64,000 nt of DNA from Chryseobacterium oranimense (GCF_025244725.1 NZ_CP104203.1:682001-746000); one strand, 5' to 3'. Counted from the first letter of the stretch, positions 16,258 through 24,884 are shown. Numbers and translations are program-made. The notes: generated from the letters alone by a model not told the origin.

Positions 16258-16989
16258 ATGAATCTTATTAAAATATTAATTATTGTTACCAATATCAATA
16301 TGTATGCAAGTGGGAATTATCCTACTGGCCTATGGTTAAGTGAAGTGACCCATATCTATCAGGCAGCAAAAGAAAAAGGCTATGATGTTACCATTGCAAG
16401 TCCCAATGGTGGTGATGTTCCTATAGATCCAGAGAGCCTGAAATTTTTTACCCTGGATAAGATATCTAAAAAATATTGGGATGACAATTCCTTCCGTGAA
16501 TTGTTGAAAAATAGCAGAAGCCTTAAGGAGGTGGAAAATGACAATTTTGATGTGGTTTATCTGGCAGGCGGACATGGAACAATGTATGATTTCCCCGATG
16601 ATAAAATGCTCCAAAAAATTATTGGTGATCAATATGAAAGTGGAAAAATGGTGGCCGCCATTTGTCATGGAGTCGGTGGTTTGCTTAACGTAAAATTGTC
16701 CAATGGAAATTATCTGATCAAAGATAAAAAACTAACTGGTTATAACTGGTTTGAAGAAGGTCTTGCCGGCCGAAAAAAAGAAGTGCCTTTCAATCTTGAA
16801 GAGACTTTGAAGAACCAGGGTTCGGATTACAGAAAAGCACTTATCCCGATGACCTCAAAGGTTGTTGTCGATGGAAATTTAATTACCGGACAGAACCCTT
16901 TCAGTTCTAAAAAAATGGCAAAAGTCGTAGTACGCGAACTGGATAAACAAATAGCACAATCTAAAATCATAGATAATAATCAACATTAA
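16258..16989 (+). CDS. DJ-1/PfpI-family protein, paralogue 1
   Basis: 243 residues from ATG 16258, chosen because it fits the 87-91 nt operator-to-start spacing of the other units. The nucleophile elbow AAICHG gives C136-H137, and GLWLSE provides E29, the acidic partner found in Hsp31/glyoxalase-III-like members. The ASPNGGDVPIDPES and YLAGGHGTMYDFPDD motifs are also typical of the class-I glutamine-amidotransferase-like group. Family members remove glyoxal/methylglyoxal or act as chaperones or deglycases; the substrate here is unknown. It is the first gene of operon 2, 13 bp before the second ADC-like gene. Confidence 0.85.
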   Translation: MNLIKILIIVTNINMYASGNYPTGLWLSEVTHIYQAAKEKGYDVTIASPNGGDVPIDPESLKFFTLDKISKKYWDDNSFRELLKNSRSLKEVENDNFDVVYLAGGHGTMYDFPDDKMLQKIIGDQYESGKMVAAICHGVGGLLNVKLSNGNYLIKDKKLTGYNWFEEGLAGRKKEVPFNLEETLKNQGSDYRKALIPMTSKVVVDGNLITGQNPFSSKKMAKVVVRELDKQIAQSKIIDNNQH

Positions 16990-17002
16990 AAAACGATTTA
17001 TA

Positions 17003-18049
17003 ATGAAAAAATTAAAAATTCTGGCAATCGCAGTAATTATCGCTATAATCCTACTCTTTGCCCCTGGCTTTTTCCTAAGTAAAGCTGTCGTTAATACAGC
17101 TTCAAATAAGGAAAGTGTACAACCAAAAACTAATAATCCTACTGATAAGGATACACTCATTGAACTGGCGGGACAGAAGATGCCCGTACTGAAAGGCGGT
17201 TTGTTTGACAGATTTCATTCAAATTCGCCTATGGATATCGTTGCAAAGGAAAGACCTGATATTGATCTGAGCTGGTTCAAAACCATTCAAAAACAGAAAA
17301 AAGAAGTAGGCTTTACAACCTATTCGCCTAACTTCTATTACAGTAACAGCAGCATTACAGCTATTTACACGGCGGATATGTCAAAAATAAAGGAATTGAT
17401 TCCGGAAAAGGTTAAAGGTCTGGTAAAACCAATTTCCTATACGCCCGGCAAGGGACTGATAGCTATTACATCTTACGCTTACCATTACTGCGATAACGAT
17501 TTTTATAACGAATTGTCCATCTCTATTGTAACCACACAACCGGGTAGAAGCAATTGGGGACTGATTTCGCTGATGGGTGAACTGAATGATAAGAACCTGT
17601 GGGGATACGTGTTGAAACTTCCGGTAGATACGGAGTTGGCAAGAGTGAGAGGTGTTTACGGTTACAATTTGCCCAAATGGCTGATTCCTATCAATTACAC
17701 GAACGAGGGTAATAGTTTGACGTTTAATTATTACGATGAAAAAGGGAATTTTGACTTTTCAATGGCAGGGAAAAAACTGGATGTTTCCGCATCAACACCG
17801 GAAATTACCCGTTCCAATTTCATCAATCTGAATAAACAAGGTCAGCTAACACATGGTTATACTGATGTTCGCGCCATAAAGAAAGCGAGCAGCAAAAGTG
17901 CTGAAGATATTCAATTAAATCTTTCTGATGGTCCTTTGTCAACTTTTATCAGATCATTAGGTTTAAATAAACTGGTTAAGTACGATTACCAGCCGGAGTT
18001 TCAGGCAGCATTATATACGCCTGAACTGGTACAGGAAGAGAAAAAATAA
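17003..18049 (+). CDS. Acetoacetate-decarboxylase-family protein, paralogue 2 (membrane-anchored)
   Basis: 348 residues. Unlike paralogue 1 it starts with a hydrophobic segment (residues 4-27, ILAIAVIIAIILLFAPGFFL), a signal anchor or uncleaved signal. The core is very similar to paralogue 1, with a run of about 40 identical residues around SWFKTIQKQKKEVGFTTYS. It has the same YNLPKW motif with K225. If exported, the active domain would be periplasmic, whereas paralogue 1 lacks an obvious export signal. It sits between the DJ-1 and aldehyde dehydrogenase genes (13 and 26 bp gaps). Confidence 0.75.
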   Translation: MKKLKILAIAVIIAIILLFAPGFFLSKAVVNTASNKESVQPKTNNPTDKDTLIELAGQKMPVLKGGLFDRFHSNSPMDIVAKERPDIDLSWFKTIQKQKKEVGFTTYSPNFYYSNSSITAIYTADMSKIKELIPEKVKGLVKPISYTPGKGLIAITSYAYHYCDNDFYNELSISIVTTQPGRSNWGLISLMGELNDKNLWGYVLKLPVDTELARVRGVYGYNLPKWLIPINYTNEGNSLTFNYYDEKGNFDFSMAGKKLDVSASTPEITRSNFINLNKQGQLTHGYTDVRAIKKASSKSAEDIQLNLSDGPLSTFIRSLGLNKLVKYDYQPEFQAALYTPELVQEEKK

Positions 18050-18075
18050 TTCAATCAACCTTAAAATTTAAAGCA

Positions 18076-19437
18076 ATGGATTTTGACAAAATATTTCAAT
18101 TACAAAAAGCATTTTTCAATACACATCATACAAAAGATATAACCTTTCGTAAGGAAACATTGAAAAAACTGAAAACCATTCTGAAAAAAAATGAAAATCG
18201 TATGTACGATGCGATTTATAAAGATTTTCGAAAAGGAAGATTCGATACATTTTTAACGGAACTGAATCTTATTTATAATGAAATCGATTTTTTTCTGAAA
18301 AATCTGGATAAGCTTAGTAAGCCTAAAAAAGTAAAAACACCATTGAATTTGCAGCCTGGGAACAGTCATATTTATTACGATGCATTGGGTGTAACGTTGG
18401 TCATCGGTGCATGGAATTATCCTTTGCAGCTCACGTTGTTGCCCATGGTTACCGCTATCGCGGCGGGAAATACCTGCGTACTGAAACCCAGCGAGCTACC
18501 GGAAAATACAATGAATCTGCTAGAGGAGTTAATTAATCATAATTTTCCATCCAATTATCTGTATGTGGTGGCAGGTGGGATTCCTGAAACAACCGAACTT
18601 CTGAAACTCCGCTGGGATAAAATTTTCTTTACCGGAAGCCCGAAAGTGGGAAAAATAGTATATGAGGCCGCTGCAAAAAATCTTATTCCGGTTGTCCTTG
18701 AATTAGGCGGTAAATCTCCAGCTATCGTTACTAAAACGGCAGATTTGGAAGTCGCGGCAAAGCGTTTGGTTTGGGGCAAGTTTATAAATGGTGGACAGAC
18801 CTGCATTGCTCCCGATTATCTTCTGGTAGAAGAATCGGTGAAGCCGAAATTATTACAGCTGATAAAAGAAAAGCTGGAGGAATTCAATTATTCAGATGGT
18901 GCGGAGCATTTCACCAGCATCATCAATAAAAGGAATTTCGAACGTGTTTCTTCGCTTATCGATAAAGACAAAATTTTCTATGGTGGCAAAACTAATGAAG
19001 AAACTCTATATATTGAACCTACGGTTTTGGATAATGTCACTTGGGACGATGCCGTAATGCAGGAGGAGATTTTTGGACCTGTTTTTCCGGTCATTGGCTA
19101 TACCGATTATGATGAGATTTTGCAGAAGATCATTGAAGGAGAAAAACCTTTAGCAGCCTATCTGTTTACAAAAAATGAAGAAGAAAAAACAAGACTTCTC
19201 CATCTGGTTTCTTTCGGCGGTGGTGTCATCAACGATACCTTGATGCACATTACCAACCATTATCTCCCTTTTGGCGGCATTGGTAATTCCGGAATCGGAA
19301 GTTATCACGGCGAATACGGTTTCCTTGCATTTTCTCACCAAAAATCAGTTATAGACAAAGCTACCTGGGGTGAGCCAGATCTGAAATATCCGCCCTATAC
19401 CGATAAAAAAATGCACTGGATAAAAAAGGTGATGTAA
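18076..19437 (+). CDS. Aldehyde dehydrogenase, class-3-like
   Basis: 453 residues, the short class-3 (fatty/aromatic aldehyde) length. Key motifs: GAWNYP (111-116) in the substrate tunnel, FFTGSP (184-189) for NAD binding, general-base E209 in LELGGKSP and nucleophile C243 in GGQTCIAPDY, and PFGGIGNSG near the C-terminus. It converts an aldehyde to an acid with NAD(P)+. It ends operon 2, and its TAA overlaps the first base of operator 3, so units 2 and 3 are packed head to tail with no terminator. Confidence 0.92.
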   Translation: MDFDKIFQLQKAFFNTHHTKDITFRKETLKKLKTILKKNENRMYDAIYKDFRKGRFDTFLTELNLIYNEIDFFLKNLDKLSKPKKVKTPLNLQPGNSHIYYDALGVTLVIGAWNYPLQLTLLPMVTAIAAGNTCVLKPSELPENTMNLLEELINHNFPSNYLYVVAGGIPETTELLKLRWDKIFFTGSPKVGKIVYEAAAKNLIPVVLELGGKSPAIVTKTADLEVAAKRLVWGKFINGGQTCIAPDYLLVEESVKPKLLQLIKEKLEEFNYSDGAEHFTSIINKRNFERVSSLIDKDKIFYGGKTNEETLYIEPTVLDNVTWDDAVMQEEIFGPVFPVIGYTDYDEILQKIIEGEKPLAAYLFTKNEEEKTRLLHLVSFGGGVINDTLMHITNHYLPFGGIGNSGIGSYHGEYGFLAFSHQKSVIDKATWGEPDLKYPPYTDKKMHWIKKVM

Positions 19438-19502
19438 CAGAGATTATGTTACAACCTCCATGGATTGGGATACTTTTTTGTGGCTGATAAGGCCGAATTT
19501 TG
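19437..19502 (+). promoter_or_regulatory. Operator/promoter 3
   Basis: The 41-bp element (19437-19477) begins ACAGAGATTATGTTACAAC and carries GGGATAC in the second half-site. It is the most divergent copy, changed in the spacer. The box GAATTTTG at 19495-19502 is 58 nt from the element start, and the epimerase-like gene starts at 91 nt. It begins inside the stop codon of the preceding gene. Confidence 0.65.
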
Positions 19503-19527
19503 TACTATAAATTTAAAAGATAAAAAA

Positions 19528-20469
19528 ATGCAAACAATATTAGGTGCCAATGGACAGATTGGTGAGGAACTGGCAAAAGAGTTAAAAAGAAATTTTACCT
19601 CTGAAATCAGGATCGTGAGTCGTGAAGCTACCAAAGTGAATGATACCGATGAGGTTTTTTCAGCTGATCTATCCATAAAAGAGAAGGCCATTGAAGCTGT
19701 AAAGGGAAGTGAAATTGCGTATTTTACACTTGGATTGCCGATCAGTTCAGATTTATGGGAGCAACAGTTTCCATTGATTCTCAGAAATGTGATTGATGCC
19801 TGTAAAATCAATGGAACTAAACTGGTATTCTTTGATAATACTTATATGTATCCACAGGATGATAGGAACCTTACTGAAAATACTCCTTTTAGTCCGCTTG
19901 GAAGAAAAGCAAAGGTAAGAAGAAAGATGGCAGATATGGTGTTGAAAGAAATTGAGTCAGGAGCACTAGAAGCGGTAATCTGTAGGGCACCTGAGTTTTA
20001 TGGTCCAGGTAAAACTCAGAGTATTACCAACACCTTAGTATTTAATAACATAAAAGAAGGGAAAACCTTAAAAGTTCCTCTAAGTGACAGTAAAAAACGA
20101 AGCCTGATCTGGACACCGGATGCAAGCCGTGCCACAGCGCTAATTGGAAATACCCCTGATGCTTACGGTCAGACATGGCACCTGCCGGTTGACAAAAGTC
20201 ATCCGACATATAAAGAGTTTATAGAAATAGCATCCGGGATCTATGGCAAGAAGCTTAAACATAACGTAGTTCCAAAGTTTCTTTTCAAGATAGGTTCGTG
20301 GTTCAATCCTAAGGTTAAAGAACTATTGGAATTGCTTCCGAGATATTCGTATGATAATCTTTTTGATGATACAAAATTCAAAAAACGTTTTCCTGAATTT
20401 CAGGTCACTACCTATAGAGAAGGAATAGCACAAATTAAGAAGGAGCAGTTTAGAGACAAGAAACTTTAA
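19528..20469 (+). CDS. NAD-dependent epimerase/dehydratase-like protein, paralogue 2
   Basis: 313 residues from ATG 19528; an upstream in-frame ATG at 19465 lies within the operator region and is rejected. The Rossmann motif GANGQIG and the whole arrangement match paralogue 1 (14157-15101), with the most change in the C-terminal 60 residues. It is the first gene of operon 3, 46 bp before the nitroreductase. Having both copies under the same operator suggests dosage or slightly different substrates rather than a decaying duplicate. Confidence 0.8.
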   Translation: MQTILGANGQIGEELAKELKRNFTSEIRIVSREATKVNDTDEVFSADLSIKEKAIEAVKGSEIAYFTLGLPISSDLWEQQFPLILRNVIDACKINGTKLVFFDNTYMYPQDDRNLTENTPFSPLGRKAKVRRKMADMVLKEIESGALEAVICRAPEFYGPGKTQSITNTLVFNNIKEGKTLKVPLSDSKKRSLIWTPDASRATALIGNTPDAYGQTWHLPVDKSHPTYKEFIEIASGIYGKKLKHNVVPKFLFKIGSWFNPKVKELLELLPRYSYDNLFDDTKFKKRFPEFQVTTYREGIAQIKKEQFRDKKL

Positions 20470-20515
20470 TTTCTTGTCAGGATATTTTGATCATATTGTA
20501 AAAACTATAATTGAT

Positions 20516-21244
20516 ATGAATTTATCAGAAGTAATGGACTTTAGACGATCTGTACGTGTCTATGATCGTGAAAAAGCCCTAGAGGATGAAAAAATCAGAA
20601 CATGCCTTCAATTGGCAGCTTTAGCTCCAAGTAGTTCCAATATGCAGCTTTGGGAGTTTCATCACATCACAGATACTGATCTGTTATCTAAGGTTTCCAG
20701 AGCTTGTCTGGATCAGACTGCCACTTCAACAGCAGCGCAGATCGTGGTTTTTGTCACAAGGCGTGATCTGTTTCGCAAAAGGGCAAAATTTGTACTGAAT
20801 TTTGAAAAAGGAAACATCAGACGCAATAGTCCTGTTGAGCGGCAGGAAAAAAGGATCAAGGACAGAGAATTATACTATGGGAAGATCATGCCCTTATTAT
20901 ATGGACGTTTCTTTGGCTTGTTGGGAGCTTTCAGAAAATTATTGACAGGAACGATAGGGGTGTTCAGAACCATTACAAGAGAGGTGTCTGAGAATGATAT
21001 GCGAGTGGTGGTTCATAAATCCTGTGCTCTGGCAGCTCAGACTTTTATGATTGCCATGGCAAATGAAGGATATGATACCTGTCCATTGGAAGGTTTTGAT
21101 AGCAAGGTATTAAAAAAAGTATTGGGTCTACCTCGCGGAGCAGAAGTGAATATGGTTGTCTCCTGCGGGATCAGAAAAGGAAATGAAGGAATTTGGGGGG
21201 AACGCTGCAGGGTCCCATTCAGTGAAGTATATATAAAGAGATAA
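20516..21244 (+). CDS. Nitroreductase-family protein
   Basis: 242 residues from ATG 20516; a TTG at 20474 in frame is a poorer start. The FMN-binding signature MDFRRSVRVYD is followed by APSSSNMQLWEF, and a C-terminal ANEGYDTCPLEGFD then AEVNMVVSCGIRKGNEG closes the fold. An insertion of about 50 residues, basic and rich in Arg/Lys with a GRFFGLLGAF patch, lies in the middle and could be a membrane-contact or substrate loop. Such flavoenzymes reduce nitro groups, quinones or enones with NAD(P)H. It is the last gene of operon 3, 34 bp before operator 4. Confidence 0.85.
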   Translation: MNLSEVMDFRRSVRVYDREKALEDEKIRTCLQLAALAPSSSNMQLWEFHHITDTDLLSKVSRACLDQTATSTAAQIVVFVTRRDLFRKRAKFVLNFEKGNIRRNSPVERQEKRIKDRELYYGKIMPLLYGRFFGLLGAFRKLLTGTIGVFRTITREVSENDMRVVVHKSCALAAQTFMIAMANEGYDTCPLEGFDSKVLKKVLGLPRGAEVNMVVSCGIRKGNEGIWGERCRVPFSEVYIKR

Positions 21245-21278
21245 TTAAAGATTTAAGATCTATATCCATTATTTTTTT

Positions 21279-21344
21279 ACAGAGATTCGGTTACAATCTT
21301 CCTTAATTTGGTTACATAGATCCATTCATTTATCAGTAACTTTA
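21279..21344 (+). promoter_or_regulatory. Operator/promoter 4
   Basis: The 41-bp element (21279-21319) begins ACAGAGATTCGGTTACAAT and ends TTGGTTACA. TAACTTTA at 21337-21344 is a good -7 box, 58 nt from the element start as in the other three units. The second DJ-1 gene starts at 89 nt. Confidence 0.75.
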
Positions 21345-21367
21345 AACGACAGAAAAAAAGATAAAAA

Positions 21368-22051
21368 ATGAAAAAAATCCTTCTGGTTGTAACCAATATC
21401 GGGCATTATAAAAGTGGTTTGGAAACTGGTCTATGGCTGAGTGAGCTTACCCATATCTATCATTTAGCAAAGGAGAAGGGATGGGAGGTTACCATAGCAA
21501 GCCCCAATGGTGGAGGTGTTCCTATAGACCCCGAGAGTTTAAAGCCTCTTGTATTGGACAAAATTTCAAGATCATACTATGAAAATCCTGCCTTTATGAG
21601 TGAGCTCAACCATTCAAAGAGTCTGGGGGAAGCTCAGAACGAAGATTTTGACTGTGTATATCTTGCGGGTGGCCATGCGACCATGTATGATTTCCCCGAT
21701 GATCTTATTATGCAAAATATGATCAGAAAGCAGTACGAAAGTGGAAAAATGGTTGCTGCTATTTGCCACGGAGTGGGAGGATTGATTAATGTAAAGCTTT
21801 CAGACGGAACTTATCTGATTACGGGAAAATCAATGACTGGATTTGATTGGTTCGAGGAGACCATCGCCAGAAGAAAAAGGGAGGTTCCTTTTAATCTTGA
21901 AGCTTCAATTGTTGAACGTGGTGCAGATCTGAAAAAAGCATGTATTCCCATGACGTCCAATGTTATAGTGGATGGGAACCTGATTACAGGACAAAACCCC
22001 TTCAGTTCAAAAGAAATGGCACAAGTTGTTGCTAAAGAACTTGATAAATAA
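21368..22051 (+). CDS. DJ-1/PfpI-family protein, paralogue 2
   Basis: 227 residues. Catalytic C133-H134 in AAICHG and E26 in GLWLSE are conserved with paralogue 1, as are ASPNGGGVPIDPES and YLAGGHATMYDFPDD. It is soluble with no signal peptide. It differs mainly in surface segments, so both copies are probably active. It leads operon 4 and is followed 59 bp later by the alpha/beta hydrolase. A role in handling reactive carbonyls fits the aldehyde dehydrogenase and nitroreductase nearby (inference). Confidence 0.85.
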   Translation: MKKILLVVTNIGHYKSGLETGLWLSELTHIYHLAKEKGWEVTIASPNGGGVPIDPESLKPLVLDKISRSYYENPAFMSELNHSKSLGEAQNEDFDCVYLAGGHATMYDFPDDLIMQNMIRKQYESGKMVAAICHGVGGLINVKLSDGTYLITGKSMTGFDWFEETIARRKREVPFNLEASIVERGADLKKACIPMTSNVIVDGNLITGQNPFSSKEMAQVVAKELDK

Positions 22052-22110
22052 TATACTTTCAGGCTTGTATAAGCCAAATAAATTTATAATTAATCATTAA
22101 AATTTTAATT

Positions 22111-23097
22111 ATGGCATCAAACATTAAAGCGGAAAACGATCCGCAAATCCTTTCGGGGATCAGAGAATTTCTAAATGCATTGAATAACAGTGGGGGGAGT
22201 CCCCTGGAAACCTTGACACCCCAGCAGGCAAGACAGGTGTTAGTGGATGCCCAAAAATCTGTAGAGGTTGATTACTCAGGGATCATTGAGACAGAAAGAG
22301 AAATTACACAGGATGGTATTACAGTAAATATTCATATTGTTAAACCTGCGAACTCAACTTCGGAAAACCTTCCGGTATTTATGTTTACGCATGGTGGAGG
22401 TTGGATATTGGGTGATTATCCTACTCATAGAAGGCTGGTTAGAGATCTTGTTGTAAATAGCGGAGCTGCTGCTGTATTTACTGACTATACACCATCTCCG
22501 GAAGCTCAATACCCTGTAGCGATCAATCAGATCTATGCTGCCACAAAATGGGTGTCAGAAAATGGCGCTGAAATCGGAGTAGACGGTAAAAATATGGCTG
22601 CTGCCGGAAATAGCGTAGGTGGGAATATGACGGCGGTACTTTGTCATATGGCTAAGGATAAAGGTGGCCCAGAGATAAAATTTCAATTATTATTGTGGCC
22701 TGTAGCGGACGCTGATTTTACACGTGAATCTTGGCAAAAATATGGTGAAGGAAGATTCCTGACAGCTCCATTGATGAAATGGATGTGGGATAATTATTTA
22801 CCCGATCTCGAAACAAGAAAAGAGTATTATGCAACACCTTTCAACGCTTCTTTAGAGCAGTTAAAAGGATTGCCACCAGCATTAGTACAATTAGCGGAGA
22901 ATGACATCCTTTTTGACGAAGGATTAGCATATGCCAGAAAATTAGATGAAGCAGGTGTGCCAACCACGATCCAGACTTATAACGGATTTATCCATGACTA
23001 TGGATTATTAAACCCGTTGGATCATATAGAAGCAATAAAGTTTTCTTCTGAACAGGGTGCATTAGCACTTAAAAAAGCTTTATTTGGAAAAGCTTAA
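22111..23097 (+). CDS. Alpha/beta hydrolase, hormone-sensitive-lipase type
   Basis: 328 residues, no signal peptide. It has the HSL oxyanion motif HGGGW (94-98), nucleophile S168 in GNSVGG, acid D264 in AENDILFDEG and H294 in FIHDYG, a complete triad. HSL-type enzymes hydrolyse short acyl esters or lactones. It is the last gene of the four-operon cluster and is followed by a hairpin terminator. Within the cluster it may open a lactone or release an ester-linked substrate. Confidence 0.88.
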   Translation: MASNIKAENDPQILSGIREFLNALNNSGGSPLETLTPQQARQVLVDAQKSVEVDYSGIIETEREITQDGITVNIHIVKPANSTSENLPVFMFTHGGGWILGDYPTHRRLVRDLVVNSGAAAVFTDYTPSPEAQYPVAINQIYAATKWVSENGAEIGVDGKNMAAAGNSVGGNMTAVLCHMAKDKGGPEIKFQLLLWPVADADFTRESWQKYGEGRFLTAPLMKWMWDNYLPDLETRKEYYATPFNASLEQLKGLPPALVQLAENDILFDEGLAYARKLDEAGVPTTIQTYNGFIHDYGLLNPLDHIEAIKFSSEQGALALKKALFGKA

Positions 23098-23139
23098 TTA
23101 GTCAGCTTTTTTAAATATTATTTTCTAGACTTATATTTC

Positions 23140-23169
23140 GAAGGCGGATGAGTAATTACATTCGTCTTC
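23140..23169 (+). terminator. Terminator of operon 4
   Basis: GAAGGCGGATG (23140-23150) pairs with CATTCGTCTTC (23159-23169), with two G-U pairs and an 8-nt loop, then TTTATCTTT. It lies 43 bp after the hydrolase gene. Confidence 0.65.
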
Positions 23170-23221
23170 TTTATCTTTAAATAGACACAATACATCTCAA
23201 AAATCAAGAATAGTTTAACTA

Positions 23222-23439
23222 AACAAAGATTGGCAAGATTATTTTTTTGAGAAAGTAATTATTGATGAAAATACTTTGAATATGTTTATGTTACTGGGAT
23301 TTATAAAAAAATATTTGGAGTAAAATTAGAAAAATCTGGGGCAAGAGTAGGAGAAGCTTTAGGTAATGATGAGAAGATAAATCATTTTCTAAAGGAAATT
23401 TCCTTGCTTGCTTTTGAACAACGGTTGAAAACTATTTAG
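23222..23439 (+). pseudogene. Frameshifted fragment of an unknown gene
   Basis: One frame reads NKDWQDYFFEKVIIDENTLN then MFMLLGFIKKYLE and stops. A shift at about 23305 continues as VKLEKSGARVGEALGNDEK and KINHFLKEISLLAFEQRLKTI to a TAG at 23437-23439. The protein-like composition across both frames suggests the decayed C-terminal part of a gene, family unknown. It lies between the cluster and the tRNA-Arg, in the zone of integration scars. The rest of 23098-23704 holds the terminator and one boundary-like repeat only. Confidence 0.4.
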
Positions 23440-23470
23440 CGAAAAATATGTGGTTTTTTTGTGAATTTTT

Positions 23471-23487
23471 GGTGTTCGAATCCTGTT
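23471..23487. repeat. Third boundary-like repeat
   Basis: GGTGTTCGAATCCTGTT shares the core GAATCCTGTT with the repeats at 5949 and 12903 in the same orientation. It resembles a tRNA T-arm. It lies at the right end of the AraC-linked cluster, 218 bp from the intact tRNA-Arg. Confidence 0.4.
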
Positions 23488-23704
23488 AGGTCATCGCAGA
23501 TAAAATTTTTAAACTTTTATTAATTTAAATATAACTTGCTGGTTTTTAATTACATTTCGCTTTTGTATGGAATCAATTAAGATATTTTTGAAATAGTGTT
23601 TTTGTAATGAAAGTCTTAATTTGATCAAAGTTAACTAATTGAATATGAGGTATGTATAAATAAATATGCGCAAATTGTCTTAAATTTGCGCATATTGTCG
23701 TTTG

Positions 23705-23778
23705 TGACCTCGACAGGATTCAAACCTGTAACCTTCTGAGCCGTAATCAGATGCGCTATTCAGTTGCGCCACGAGGCC
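23705..23778 (-). tRNA. tRNA-Arg (anticodon ACG)
   Basis: A 74-nt cloverleaf on the minus strand. Acceptor GGCCTCG pairs with CGAGGTC (one G-U), D-stem GCGC/GCGC, anticodon arm TCTGA-TTACGGC-TCAGA with anticodon ACG, T-arm ACAGG-TTTGAAT-CCTGT, discriminator A. CCA is not encoded. Its 3' end faces the island, and partial copies of that end occur at 5846-5870 and 5947-5964, so it is a plausible integration target. Confidence 0.95.
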
Positions 23779-23837
23779 TTTGTTTCCTTATTGTTTAAGG
23801 GTTTGCAAATATAGCACTTTTTTCCTTTCTTTGAAAG

Positions 23838-24884
23838 ATGAAACAGAGAATTTTACTTTTATTTACAGTTATAGCGCTAATCTCCTGTAAAAGAGAACAA
23901 AAAATTTCGTCCTCAGACTGGACCCAAATCTCAAGTCGGACCCAATTCAAAGAACATGACGGGAATCTGGAACTTAAATCCGGCAATTTTACCTATAATT
24001 TTAAATCCAACCAGACTCCGTTTAAGAAAATCATCCTTTTAAATGCGAGCATGGCAGGATATATTTCTGAATTGGGAGCTGAAAATCTGATCATCGGAGT
24101 TTCAAGCCCGGAATATATTTATTCTGAGAAGATTCAGAACCTGTTAAAAGAAGGTAAGATCCAGAACGTAGGGAGTGAGCAGAAATATGATATAGAAAAG
24201 ATCATCTCCATGAAGCCTGATGCTGTTTTTACGAATTATATCGCAAGCTTCGACAATGCGTATCAGCTTCTGAAAAATAATGGAATCCAGGTGATTTTCC
24301 TGGATGAATATATGGAGCAGTTGCCCCTGGAAAAAACGGCATACATTAAACTTTTTGGCGAATTTTTCGGAAAAGAAAAAGAGGCCGATGCAAAGTATTC
24401 CGAAATTGAGAAAAATTATAATGACCTGAAACAGATGGCTCTAAAAGCAAAAGATAAACCTGTGGTACTGGCTAATGAAATGTATGGAGATGTATGGTAC
24501 CTGCCTGGAGGTAAAACGTCGGTGGCCAACTTTATAACAGATGCCAATGCTTCTTACATCATGAAAGACAATAAAGAAGAAAAATCCCTCACGATGAGCT
24601 TTGAAGAAGTGTATGCCAAGTCAGGAGGGGTGCAATACTGGGTGAATGCAGGAAGTCACACCTCAAAAAAGGAAATGCTGGGAACCAATCCCTTTTATGG
24701 AAAGCTGGATGTATTCAATAAAGGAAAGGTTTATACCATTTCTGGAAAAGAAAAGCAGAAAGCCAATGATTTTTTCGAAAGTGGGGCCGTAAGAGCCGAC
24801 CTTATCCTTAAAGACTATATCAAGATTTTTCATCCGGAACTTCTTCCTGAATATCAGCTGACCTATATGAAAGAACTTCAATAA
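23838..24884 (+). CDS. Periplasmic-binding lipoprotein, iron-siderophore/cobalamin type
   Basis: 348 residues with a lipoprotein signal (ALISCK, lipidated C17). The two-lobed class III binding fold shows as KIILLNASMAGYISELGAEN in lobe 1, IISMKPDAVFTNYIASFDN, and a second lobe with VVLANEMYGDVWYLPGGKTS. Such proteins deliver ferric siderophores or vitamin B12 to an ABC importer. No permease or ATPase gene is next to it in the window. It is followed 41 bp later by mtgA, which has its own -7 box (24900-24907, TATTTTTG). Confidence 0.85.
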   Translation: MKQRILLLFTVIALISCKREQKISSSDWTQISSRTQFKEHDGNLELKSGNFTYNFKSNQTPFKKIILLNASMAGYISELGAENLIIGVSSPEYIYSEKIQNLLKEGKIQNVGSEQKYDIEKIISMKPDAVFTNYIASFDNAYQLLKNNGIQVIFLDEYMEQLPLEKTAYIKLFGEFFGKEKEADAKYSEIEKNYNDLKQMALKAKDKPVVLANEMYGDVWYLPGGKTSVANFITDANASYIMKDNKEEKSLTMSFEEVYAKSGGVQYWVNAGSHTSKKEMLGTNPFYGKLDVFNKGKVYTISGKEKQKANDFFESGAVRADLILKDYIKIFHPELLPEYQLTYMKELQ

